From: Balneolaceae bacterium
GTDB taxonomy: Bacteria > Bacteroidota > Rhodothermia > Balneolales > Balneolaceae
Assembly: GCA_017795005.1 (NCBI GenBank)
Contig: CP051242.1
Coordinates: forward strand, 930,001 to 994,000
Direction of reading: 5' to 3'
DNA: 64,000 nucleotides
In this document: positions 51,442 through 59,209 of the stretch, one piece after another
Position numbering within the stretch: the first letter of the stretch is position 1
Layout of the letters: the number at the start of each line of letters is the position of its first letter
The notes under the pieces: model-generated
What the model was told of the DNA's origin: nothing
What the model saw: the letters and a program-made list of their open reading frames with translations, nothing else
Database searches by the model: none
Made by a program: the position numbers and the translations under genes

Positions 51442-51510
51442 ATTATTATTTGGATAGATATTATTAGGTGGGATAAATAGGATTAATTCGGGTTAAGACA
51501 CTCTGAGTCG

Positions 51511-51550
51511 TATCCGTCTCGCTCCAACGCAGAGTATTGGAGCGAGGATA
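51511..51550. repeat. hairpin repeat with CTCGCTCCAA arms
   Basis: TATCC-(GT)-CTCGCTCCAA, 9-bp loop, TTGGAGCGAG-GATA: an extended stem of 14 bp with a 2-nt bulge. Lies 20-59 bp downstream of the PIN-like gene stop. No U-tract, so it is classed as a repeat, not a terminator. The remainder of 51287-51569 holds no gene. Confidence 0.7.
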
Positions 51551-51569
51551 GAGAAGTTAATTATTGATT

Positions 51570-52562
51570 TTAGCTCAATATTAACTCTTCAAGTTTTTTT
51601 TCTTTTATCGCTATCATTTTATCAATGTCGGATACCTTTATTTCAGGAATTTTTCTTTGAAGGTAGATATTAGATTTTAAGTCTATAATTTCCCTTCCTT
51701 TTTCTTTACCAAATATTTCAATGAATATATTATCGGATCGTATGATAGTTCTTGTAAAGAGCTTTTTAAGCTCTTTATCCATAGTTGCGAAAAGAAAAAA
51801 GTCTTTGCCTGATGATTCATAAGAATAAAAAGAACTCCAACCTGAAAGATATGTTAAATCCCATGCTTGGTTTTGACAGGCCTTTTTAATTCCCTCAAAG
51901 CTTTTAGTTTGATTCTTGAAGATTTTTGATTTTCCACCGAATAGAAAAGCAGCTAAATAGGTTGTGTATTTACAAATCAATATGTTGTCATATACCCATT
52001 GATAAAAATGCTGAAACTTTTGTTCTACTTTTTTAGATGTATCAAAATACAATTGAGCGAGTTTTAACATTTCTAGGTAATGTATTTTATAACGATCTAA
52101 TTCAACCCAAAAAGACTTAAGATTTTGTTTTTGATGGGTAATTTTTGGGATTGTTTTTCTTTTTTCGAGAGCTAATTCTAACCAAACTCTAACTGGATAT
52201 TGCTGAAATATTTCAAAGAAAATATCTCTTTCCTCATTGGATTGAATATTACTTTTATGGTGATGAGAGTATTCAGCTAAAGCAAGTCCTGAAGTAATAT
52301 TAATTCCATTAAAACTAGTCCAAAAAAGCAGGCTACTTACAACTTTTCGAAGATATGGGTCCTTTAATGTTCCACTTTTAACTAGTTTTATCAACGATGA
52401 GAGCAAATTACGATCAAAAATTAGGGTGAATTTCTCTCCTTCATAACCAGTAAAATCAGGAGTGCCTTCTGGAGATATTTTTAGATGTAAAATGAGTTTT
52501 TTCTTAATTAGAAAAAGTGTTATTGACTTAATATCTGTTTCATGAAGAGATAGAATTTCCAT
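51570..52562 (-). CDS. hypothetical protein with PIN-nuclease-like acidic motifs
   Basis: 330 residues, Lys/Leu-rich, no signal peptide or membrane segment. I do not recognise a named family. The order of acidic residues resembles a PIN-type nuclease: Asp50 after a beta strand (FTLIFDRNLLSSLIKLV), Glu97 in INITSGLALAEYS, Asp235 in NQAWDLTYLSGW and Asp262 in FFLFATMDKELKKL (the T-x-D type motif after a strand). A helical insertion occupies about 100-225. More AT-rich than neighbours, flanked on both sides by dispersed repeats, and alone on its strand, so it may be an acquired gene. Function unknown; the PIN fold is inference. Confidence 0.6.
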   Translation of the reverse strand: MEILSLHETDIKSITLFLIKKKLILHLKISPEGTPDFTGYEGEKFTLIFDRNLLSSLIKLVKSGTLKDPYLRKVVSSLLFWTSFNGINITSGLALAEYSHHHKSNIQSNEERDIFFEIFQQYPVRVWLELALEKRKTIPKITHQKQNLKSFWVELDRYKIHYLEMLKLAQLYFDTSKKVEQKFQHFYQWVYDNILICKYTTYLAAFLFGGKSKIFKNQTKSFEGIKKACQNQAWDLTYLSGWSSFYSYESSGKDFFLFATMDKELKKLFTRTIIRSDNIFIEIFGKEKGREIIDLKSNIYLQRKIPEIKVSDIDKMIAIKEKKLEELILS

Positions 52563-52601
52563 AATCTTGGTCTTGAATAATCAAAAGTAAATAAGAAAAG
52601 A

Positions 52602-52635
52602 ACACACCCCTAAATCCCCTCTCAAGAGGGGACTT
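52602..52635. repeat. dispersed intergenic palindromic repeat, copy h
   Basis: ACACACCCCTAAATCCCC-TCTCAAGAGGGGACTT, the reverse orientation of the copy at 16566. Lies between era and the PIN-like gene; the next 50 bp are pyrimidine-rich and hold no gene. Confidence 0.75.
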
Positions 52636-52696
52636 TGGGTATAAGTTCTAAAAAATCTCCTCTCACCTCTCACTCCTCATACCTCACCACTCAAAC

Positions 52697-53584
52697 CTAC
52701 CTATACCCCAAATTTCTAACCATATTTTCATTTTCTCTCCATTTCTCTCTTACTTTTACATGGAGATCCAGGAAAACCTTTCGATCAACAAATTCTTCAA
52801 TAGATTTTCGCGACTCGGTGCCTAGTTTTTTAATCGCACGGCCACCTTTACCAATAATCATTCCTTTCTGCGACTTTCGGTTTACGATTACCTCAGCGTT
52901 GATGTAATCCAGATCTTCACGTTCTTCATACTGGATGACTTCTACTGTTGCGGAGTAGGGAAGTTCTTCATGGAACTGTAAAAACAATTGTTCCCTGATG
53001 AGTTCAGAAGCAAAAAAACGAAGCGGGTGTTCACTTAGTTCATCTTTTGGATAAAAGGGAGGTCCTGGTTTTAACGTATTAATGATTGATTCCATTAATC
53101 CTTGTATTCCAATTCCTTCCAGGGCGGAAACAAAAACGGTCTCCGAAAATTTAAATTTCCTATTAAGGTCTTCTTTTAATTTCTCAACATGCTCCTGACT
53201 TTCAGTATCAATTTTATTGATGACCAATAGTACCGGTTTTCTGAGATGCTTAAGTTGTTCGAAGGCATAATCAGGAATATTGGATTCATCAGATTCCACA
53301 ATAAAAAGAATAACATCAGCTTCTTTTTCTGCTTTTTCTACAAAGCGCATCATGGCTTTTTGCAGCTCATATTTAGGATTGATTATTCCGGGAGTATCAA
53401 GAAAAATTACCTGTGCGTTTTCCTCTGAATGGATCCCTACTATTTGATGCCGTGTAGTCTGAGCTTTATGTGTTGCAATAGAAAGTTTAGTTCCCAGAAT
53501 CTGGTTCATAAGAGTAGATTTACCAGCATTGGGTTTTCCAACAATAGCTACATAACCGGATTTGTGTGTTAGCTCAGTACTCAA
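52697..53584 (-). CDS. era: GTPase Era
   Basis: 295 residues. GTPase that binds 16S rRNA 3' end during 30S maturation. G1 VAIVGKPNAGKSTLMN, G2 THKAQTTRHQIVGI, G3 LDTPGI, G4 NKID, G5 VSALEG, and a C-terminal KH domain with GKGGRAIKKLG. The start is TTG at 53584 (TAATTGAGTACTGAG): an in-frame TAA is directly upstream, and the next ATG falls inside the P-loop, so TTG is forced. Ten copies of a heptamer end 8 bp before the start codon, where the ribosome would land. Confidence 0.95.
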   Translation of the reverse strand: MSTELTHKSGYVAIVGKPNAGKSTLMNQILGTKLSIATHKAQTTRHQIVGIHSEENAQVIFLDTPGIINPKYELQKAMMRFVEKAEKEADVILFIVESDESNIPDYAFEQLKHLRKPVLLVINKIDTESQEHVEKLKEDLNRKFKFSETVFVSALEGIGIQGLMESIINTLKPGPPFYPKDELSEHPLRFFASELIREQLFLQFHEELPYSATVEVIQYEEREDLDYINAEVIVNRKSQKGMIIGKGGRAIKKLGTESRKSIEEFVDRKVFLDLHVKVREKWRENENMVRNLGYR

Positions 53585-53592
53585 TTATTTTT

Positions 53593-53662
53593 TTGGATGT
53601 TGGATGTTGGATGTTGGATGTTGGATGTTGGATGTTGGATGTTGGATGTTGGATGTTGGATG
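53593..53662. repeat. tandem heptamer repeat, TTGGATG x 10
   Basis: Ten perfect, uninterrupted copies of TTGGATG (CATCCAA on the coding strand of era) fill almost the entire pdxJ-era spacer, from 4 bp past the pdxJ stop to 8 bp before the era TTG start. A pure microsatellite-like array such as this is prone to slippage. Confidence 0.97.
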
Positions 53663-53666
53663 TTCA

Positions 53667-54401
53667 TCATTTCACATCTTCATAAATGCTCATAATTTCT
53701 AAATAAGCTTTTACTGTTTTAGGTAGCCCCCAAAAAAGTGATTTACTAATCAATGCATGACCTATACTTACTTCGTTCAGATAAGGCACTACATCAAGAA
53801 AAACAGGAAGATTTTCAAGATTCAGACCATGCCCTGCATTTACTTTCATGCCAAGTTCATGAATCTGAATGGCAGCTTTCTTCAATCGCTTCAACTCTTC
53901 AATTCGATCTTCATCCGTGGTAGCATTGGCAAAAGTACCGGTATGCAGTTCAACTGCATCACTGCCAAGTTCAAATGCCATATTTATATCTTCGCGATTT
54001 GGATTTAAAAACAAAGAGATTTCGATATCAGTCTCTCTGATAGATGGGAATACACGTTCTTCGAAATCATCGAAGACTACAGACATGTTTAAACCACCTT
54101 CTGTAGTAAGTTCTTCACGTCCTTCGGGCACAAGTGTACATAAATCAGGCTTCGTTTTCTTAAGAATTTCCAGCATCTCGTCCGTTGCAGCCATTTCAAA
54201 ATCTAGCGTGCCTTTCACTGCATTTTTTAATTGTGCTACGTCTTCGTCTTTTATATGACGCCTGTCACCTCTGAGATGAAAAACAATTCCTGACGCTCCC
54301 GCTTCTTCACAAATAATGGCTGCTTCTGTTGGAACCGGATATCCTTCTCCTCGAGCATTTCTTAAGGTGGCTACATGATCTATATTTACAAGTAATTTCA
54401 T
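53667..54401 (-). CDS. pdxJ: pyridoxine 5'-phosphate synthase
   Basis: 244 residues, TIM barrel. Condenses 1-deoxy-xylulose 5-phosphate with 3-amino-2-oxopropyl phosphate to make pyridoxine 5'-phosphate. Family motifs: LVNIDHVATLRNARG, GIVFHLRGDRRHI, LVPEGREELTTEGGL, ELHTGTFA, and VNAGHGLNLENL. Upstream partner of era across the heptamer array. Confidence 0.96.
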   Translation of the reverse strand: MKLLVNIDHVATLRNARGEGYPVPTEAAIICEEAGASGIVFHLRGDRRHIKDEDVAQLKNAVKGTLDFEMAATDEMLEILKKTKPDLCTLVPEGREELTTEGGLNMSVVFDDFEERVFPSIRETDIEISLFLNPNREDINMAFELGSDAVELHTGTFANATTDEDRIEELKRLKKAAIQIHELGMKVNAGHGLNLENLPVFLDVVPYLNEVSIGHALISKSLFWGLPKTVKAYLEIMSIYEDVK

Positions 54402-54488
54402 TCCTTTTTATTCACTATCTCTTAGATTCAAGTATTCTTTTTGAAAATAGGCATTCGCAGCATTATTTTTCAGAAACAAATTGATTGT

Positions 54489-55040
54489 ATGATTCGCAAC
54501 TTATCGTTGATACTTCTTTTTGGAATATTAGCATCCTCTTGTGGCATGGTAAAACGAGGGACGATTCCCTGGGAAGAGAGAAAAAAGAAAGAAACTATTC
54601 AAGCCGCAATTGCTGCTACCAAAGTTCCTGCAACCGAACCAGAAAAACCTGCCCGACTTTCAAGAGGAGAAAGAGCTATAAAATCTTCCCTGGATCAGGC
54701 TTTTAAAGATTGGAAAGGTGTACCCTATGTGTTAGGTGGAACCGGGTATAATGGAGTTGATTGTTCCTCATTTATGCAGATTGTTTTTGCTGATTATTTC
54801 GAGATTGATTTACCCAGAAATACCCGTGAGCAAATGAAAGAAGGATCATCTGTAAAGAGAAACAAAATTAAGTTGGGTGATATGGTATTTTTCAAAACAG
54901 GGAGAGATTCATACCATGTTGGAGTAATGATAAACAACGAACAGTTTCTTCACGCTTCCACAAGCTCAGGGGTTATGGTATCAGGTTTACAAGATAGGTA
55001 TTGGGCGGATGCATACCTGACAACCCGTAGAATTATGTAA
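54489..55040 (+). CDS. NlpC/P60 family lipoprotein, cell-wall peptidase
   Basis: 183 residues. Lipoprotein signal with lipobox LASSC (about Cys18), a basic spacer, then an NlpC/P60 domain (about 70-183) with catalytic Cys in YNGVDCSSFMQIVF, His in SYHVGVM and the third polar residue in FLHASTSSGV. Cleaves the D-Glu-meso-DAP bond in peptidoglycan stems in characterised members. The frame stays open 16 codons upstream to a TTG at 54441, but the ATG at 54489 begins the lipoprotein signal. Followed by a 180-bp non-coding gap containing only a TGTTTG-8 nt-CAAACA hairpin (55140-55159). Confidence 0.9.
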   Translation: MIRNLSLILLFGILASSCGMVKRGTIPWEERKKKETIQAAIAATKVPATEPEKPARLSRGERAIKSSLDQAFKDWKGVPYVLGGTGYNGVDCSSFMQIVFADYFEIDLPRNTREQMKEGSSVKRNKIKLGDMVFFKTGRDSYHVGVMINNEQFLHASTSSGVMVSGLQDRYWADAYLTTRRIM

Positions 55041-55221
55041 GTCCTGAATTATTAATAAGAACTAATATGTATTAATTGTAAAGGAATGTAAACTGTTGAT
55101 TGTTATATCGAGGTTCCGTTTATTGTTAAATATTTCTAATGTTTGTTTAAAATCAAACAGATAGGCTTTTAAAATACACTTAATACGTGCAACAGGCTTA
55201 ATTCCAGGAAGTTAGTCAAAT

Positions 55222-56682
55222 ATGGGTAGTAAGATCGGGGGTAAATTCTCAAAGAAAAGTGCATATCTGATAGGATTAACTACCGTTATTCTGCTCACCT
55301 TATTTAATCAGTTTTTGATTCAGCAGATTTTAACTGAGCAAAAATATGATGCCACTGTAATAAATCTGGCTGGACGACAAAGAATGTTAAACCAGAAGAT
55401 TGTCAAAGAAGTCCTAAAAGAAGATGTTCCATTAAGCTCATTAAAAGCTACCACATCAAATTGGACCCAGGTTCATGAAGGATTACAAATAGGGGATGAT
55501 GAACTTGGCTTACCAGCGTTAGAAAGCGAATCTATTCAAACTCTTTTTGATGAGCTAAGTCCCTATCAGCAAAATATTTCTGACATAATTCTTAACGCTT
55601 CTTCAAAAGAAGATCTAAATGATAATCTGGAAGCCATTTTTGAAAGTGAGCAACGTTACCTTCCATTAATGGACACGATTGTTAATACCTTTGAAGAAGA
55701 ATCAGGGCAAAGAGTTAGAAGGTTGATTTATCTGGAGATATTTCTTGCCTTCTTTTCGTTGATATTGCTGGCCGGTGAGTTCATATTCATTTTCAAGCCA
55801 ATCTATGAAGAACTGGAAGATGAAAATGAAAAGCTCGATAACACAATTAAAGAACTGACTCATTCAAAAGGGGAATTATTTAAAGCCACCCAACGGTATG
55901 ATCTTTCTATTGAAGCCATTAATGCGGGAATTTGGGATTGGTATATTCCTGATGGAAGCGAGTGGTGGTCGGATAAGTTCTATCAACTTCTGGGATATGA
56001 AAGGGGAGAAATAACTGCCTCGTACAATACTTTTTTATATGAGTTATTACATGAAGATGATCGTGAGAAAGTTGAGAAAGCAGTAAAAGCACATCTCGAA
56101 AAAAAGAAGAAGTATAAGCTTGAAATCAGAATGAAAACCAAAAAAGGGTTTTATCGCTGGTTTGAAACGGTAGGACAAGCAAGCTGGGGCTATGATGAAG
56201 AGCCTATTAGAATGGTGGGTTCGATCATTGATATTGAAGAGAAAAAACAATTTGAGGCACAGCTTACCAGAGATGAAGAGACTCTTCGAATACAAAAAGA
56301 GGAACTGGAAAACGCTTTACATGATCTTGCAGAAATACAAAAAGTAGCCAAAATAGGTACCTGGAAAGTTGATCTTAAAACAATGAAGGTCTTTTGGTCA
56401 GATGAAGTATATCGAATTCATCAGGTTCCTACAGGGATAGATATCAAAGTAGAAGATGGTATAAATTATTACAGGGAAGATTATCAGCCGATCATTCAAA
56501 AGGCAATAAATAATGCAATCGAAAACAAGGAGTCTTGGGATGAAGAGTGCATATTGATCACTGCTCTTGGAAATGAAGTATGGGTCAGAGCGATAGGGTT
56601 TCCTGTTTTTGAGCGGGGAAAATTAACGGCTTTAAGTGGCTTATTTATTGATATCAATAATGAAAAGAGCCAGAAGTTATAA
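55222..56682 (+). CDS. PilJ-like/PAS sensor protein without output domain
   Basis: 486 residues. Short cytoplasmic start, membrane helix 1 (about 15-33), an extracytoplasmic PilJ/type IV pili methyl-accepting-type N-terminal domain (VINLAGRQRMLNQKIVKEVL), membrane helix 2 (about 175-195), a short coiled coil, then two PAS domains (about 225-340 and 370-480). There is no kinase, cyclase or methyl-accepting segment; the protein ends right after the second PAS. That second PAS is very close in sequence to the first PAS of the ethylene-receptor-like kinase encoded next (both have [28 protein letters not shown]). It probably passes a signal by pairing with that kinase, or is a truncated kinase. 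Confidence 0.82.
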   Translation: MGSKIGGKFSKKSAYLIGLTTVILLTLFNQFLIQQILTEQKYDATVINLAGRQRMLNQKIVKEVLKEDVPLSSLKATTSNWTQVHEGLQIGDDELGLPALESESIQTLFDELSPYQQNISDIILNASSKEDLNDNLEAIFESEQRYLPLMDTIVNTFEEESGQRVRRLIYLEIFLAFFSLILLAGEFIFIFKPIYEELEDENEKLDNTIKELTHSKGELFKATQRYDLSIEAINAGIWDWYIPDGSEWWSDKFYQLLGYERGEITASYNTFLYELLHEDDREKVEKAVKAHLEKKKKYKLEIRMKTKKGFYRWFETVGQASWGYDEEPIRMVGSIIDIEEKKQFEAQLTRDEETLRIQKEELENALHDLAEIQKVAKIGTWKVDLKTMKVFWSDEVYRIHQVPTGIDIKVEDGINYYREDYQPIIQKAINNAIENKESWDEECILITALGNEVWVRAIGFPVFERGKLTALSGLFIDINNEKSQKL

Positions 56683-56769
56683 CAAATACAGTATGGATAG
56701 TTAAAAGTTGTATAAGGATTAATAGATAAATCCGGGTCAATTGCTATCAAAAAAATACATGGAGGTATT

Positions 56770-58728
56770 ATGCAATTTTCTTTTATAGAATGGTTAAACC
56801 AGCTTACTGATTCTGAGTTTATGCCACACGGAATGTGTTATTTGTGGCAACCCGCTACATTATGGTCTAATGTTCTGGGTGATGGTGTTACAGCACTTTC
56901 ATATTTCTTGATTCCTGGGCTGTTGGTTTATTTTGTGCAAAAAAAAGAAAACCTTGAATTCAAAGGGGTTTTTTGGGCTTTCGCTGCATTTATTATTTCC
57001 TGCGGAGTAGTGCATGTTATTGGTATGGTTAATGTGTGGATTCCATTGTATAACCTCTCAGGTTTTTTAAAAATAGTTATGGCAACGGTTTCTTTGGGCA
57101 CAGTAATATTACTTTACCTGAAACTGCCAGAAGCCTTGACTATCCCCACTCCCGGAGAGATTGAGATAGTTAATCAACAATTACGGGGAGAAATAGCCCA
57201 AAAAGAATCTCTTCAAAAAGAACTGGAAAAGAAAGCTGAAGAACTTCAGAATACTATTGATGCATTAAAAGAAGTGCAAAGCATTGCTAAGATCGGGACC
57301 TGGGAAGTTGATATTGAAGAAATGCAATGTACATGGTCCGATGAAGTATACCGTATACATGAGGTACCCCAGGGGACCCCGATAAATGTGGAAGATGGGA
57401 TCAATTTTTATAGGGAAGATTACCGGCCGATAATAGAAAAAGCTGTTAATAAAGGTATTTCTGAAGATGCCAGTTGGGACGAGGTGTGTGTCTTGGTTAC
57501 CCAAAACAAAAGAGAGGTTTGGGTGCGGGCTATTGGACATCCTAAGTACGAGAATGGAGAGTTAAAAAAGCTTCATGGTTTGTTTATGGATATAAACGAC
57601 CAGAAGATTGCAACAGATAAACTCGAGCTTAGAGAACGCCAGTTACAGCTGTTTGTACAGCAAGCACCTGTAGCTGTAGCTATGGTGGATCATGAAATGA
57701 AATATATTACAGCCAGTAATAAATGGTATAAAGACTATGGAATTGAAGGAAAGAAGATTATTGGTCGATCACATTACGATATCTTTCCTGAAATTAGAAA
57801 AATGAAGGAATGGTTGGAAATTCATAAGAACGCATTGAATGGCGAAGGCATGTCCAGAGAAAAAGACAGATTTGCGAGAGCTGATGGTTCGATACAGTGG
57901 ATTAGTTGGAAAATCATTCCCTGGTATATGAATCCTGGTGAAATAGGAGGGATTATTATGTATACATCTGATATTACTAATCAGATACAATATCAGGAGA
58001 AACTGGAAAACTTAAACGAAGTATTAGAGGATCAGGTACAAAAAAGAACAGAAGAGTTAAATAATGCAAACAAGGAGTTAGAGGCGTTCAGTTATTCTGT
58101 TTCACATGATTTGCGCGCTCCTCTTCGTTCTATAAATGGCTTTGCAGATATATTAGAAGAAGATTATAAAGAGGTACTGGATGATGAAGGGAAGCGGTTG
58201 ATTGGAATTATAAAGTCAAGCGGGGTTAAAATGGGGCAGCTAATAGATGATATTTTGTCTTTCTCCAGGCTTGGAAGGAAAGCTCTGCAGAAAACTGATG
58301 TGGATATGAATTTGGTGTTCAATGAAGTTATGAGAGAATTGGATAAAGGTGAATCAGAATTCAAATTAGCAAAGCTTCATTCGGTGAAAGGGGACCTTTC
58401 GCTTTTAAAACAGGTAGTTACAAATCTTGTTTCAAATGCTGTTAAGTATTCTTCCCAAGAGAATAAAAGTGTTGTAAAAATTGAGTCCACCCAAAAAGAT
58501 AACACGATCATATTTTCTATTCAGGACAATGGAACCGGATTCGATATGAAATATCACGATAAGCTTTTTGGTGTTTTTCAGCGCCTGCATAGCGAAAAGG
58601 AATTCGAGGGAACGGGGGTAGGTTTAGCTATAGTTAAACGCATTATTACAAAACACGATGGAGAAATATGGGCAGAAAGTGAGATCGGAAAAGGATCAAC
58701 ATTCTATTTTTCTTTACCATTAACATAA
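56770..58728 (+). CDS. ethylene-receptor-like (ETR1-type) sensor histidine kinase
   Basis: 652 residues. N-terminal membrane domain of three helices (about 38-115), coiled coil, two PAS domains (about 165-280 and 285-410), coiled coil, HisKA with phosphoacceptor His446 ([19 protein letters not shown]) and HATPase with DNGTGFD and GTGVGLAIV. The membrane domain is homologous to the plant ethylene receptor: Asp38, Tyr45, Ile48, Pro49, Ile75, Cys78 and His82 lie at exactly the spacing of ETR1 Asp25, Tyr32, Ile35, Pro36, Ile62, Cys65 and His69 ([25 protein letters not shown]). Cys/His bind the Cu(I) cofactor in ETR1. GGAGG lies 6 bp before the ATG. Two-component kinase, likely signalling to the receivers that follow. 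Confidence 0.92.
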   Translation: MQFSFIEWLNQLTDSEFMPHGMCYLWQPATLWSNVLGDGVTALSYFLIPGLLVYFVQKKENLEFKGVFWAFAAFIISCGVVHVIGMVNVWIPLYNLSGFLKIVMATVSLGTVILLYLKLPEALTIPTPGEIEIVNQQLRGEIAQKESLQKELEKKAEELQNTIDALKEVQSIAKIGTWEVDIEEMQCTWSDEVYRIHEVPQGTPINVEDGINFYREDYRPIIEKAVNKGISEDASWDEVCVLVTQNKREVWVRAIGHPKYENGELKKLHGLFMDINDQKIATDKLELRERQLQLFVQQAPVAVAMVDHEMKYITASNKWYKDYGIEGKKIIGRSHYDIFPEIRKMKEWLEIHKNALNGEGMSREKDRFARADGSIQWISWKIIPWYMNPGEIGGIIMYTSDITNQIQYQEKLENLNEVLEDQVQKRTEELNNANKELEAFSYSVSHDLRAPLRSINGFADILEEDYKEVLDDEGKRLIGIIKSSGVKMGQLIDDILSFSRLGRKALQKTDVDMNLVFNEVMRELDKGESEFKLAKLHSVKGDLSLLKQVVTNLVSNAVKYSSQENKSVVKIESTQKDNTIIFSIQDNGTGFDMKYHDKLFGVFQRLHSEKEFEGTGVGLAIVKRIITKHDGEIWAESEIGKGSTFYFSLPLT

Positions 58729-58742
58729 ATAGGTTAGTTAGG

Positions 58743-59183
58743 ATGTCAGAAAATAAAACGGTAGAAATACTATTAATAGAAGATAGTGATCAGGATGCAG
58801 AACTGGCAATTCGGGCTTTGGAAAAAAGCAATGTTGCCAACGAAATCGTTCGACTGAAAAATGGAGAGGAGGCTTTGGATTTTATTTTTGGAAAAGGTGA
58901 TTACGAACACCGAAGTGTTATGAATCAACCCAAAGTAGTATTACTCGACCTTAAAATGCCAAAAGTAGATGGTTTGGAAGTACTAAAGGAAATCCGGGCC
59001 AACGAAGCAACCAGCAAACTACCGGTTGTGATTCTTACTTCTTCCAAAGAGGAACGTGATGTAATAAAAAGCTACGAATTGGGTGTGAACAGTTACATTG
59101 TTAAACCGGTAGATTTTAAACGTTTTACTCAAGCAGTGAGCGAAATAGGTTTGTATTGGGTGCTTCTAAATCAGAAACCATAA
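58743..59183 (+). CDS. single-domain response regulator (Rcp1/CheY-like)
   Basis: 146 residues, receiver only. Acidic pair ED at 13-14 (LIEDSDQD), phosphoacceptor Asp69 in [17 protein letters not shown], Thr/Ser in VILTSSKEE and conserved Lys in YIVKPVDF. The NQP/H-rich loop before Asp69 resembles the Rcp1-type regulators paired with phytochrome-like kinases. It lies 14 bp after the ethylene-receptor-like kinase and is its most likely phosphorylation partner. Confidence 0.92.
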   Translation: MSENKTVEILLIEDSDQDAELAIRALEKSNVANEIVRLKNGEEALDFIFGKGDYEHRSVMNQPKVVLLDLKMPKVDGLEVLKEIRANEATSKLPVVILTSSKEERDVIKSYELGVNSYIVKPVDFKRFTQAVSEIGLYWVLLNQKP

Positions 59184-59209
59184 CTTTGGTTTAATAAACA
59201 GCTTTTAAA

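Noticed and set aside
53593-53662. Heptamer array as a CRISPR
   Set aside because: Units are 7 bp with no spacers; a simple tandem repeat.
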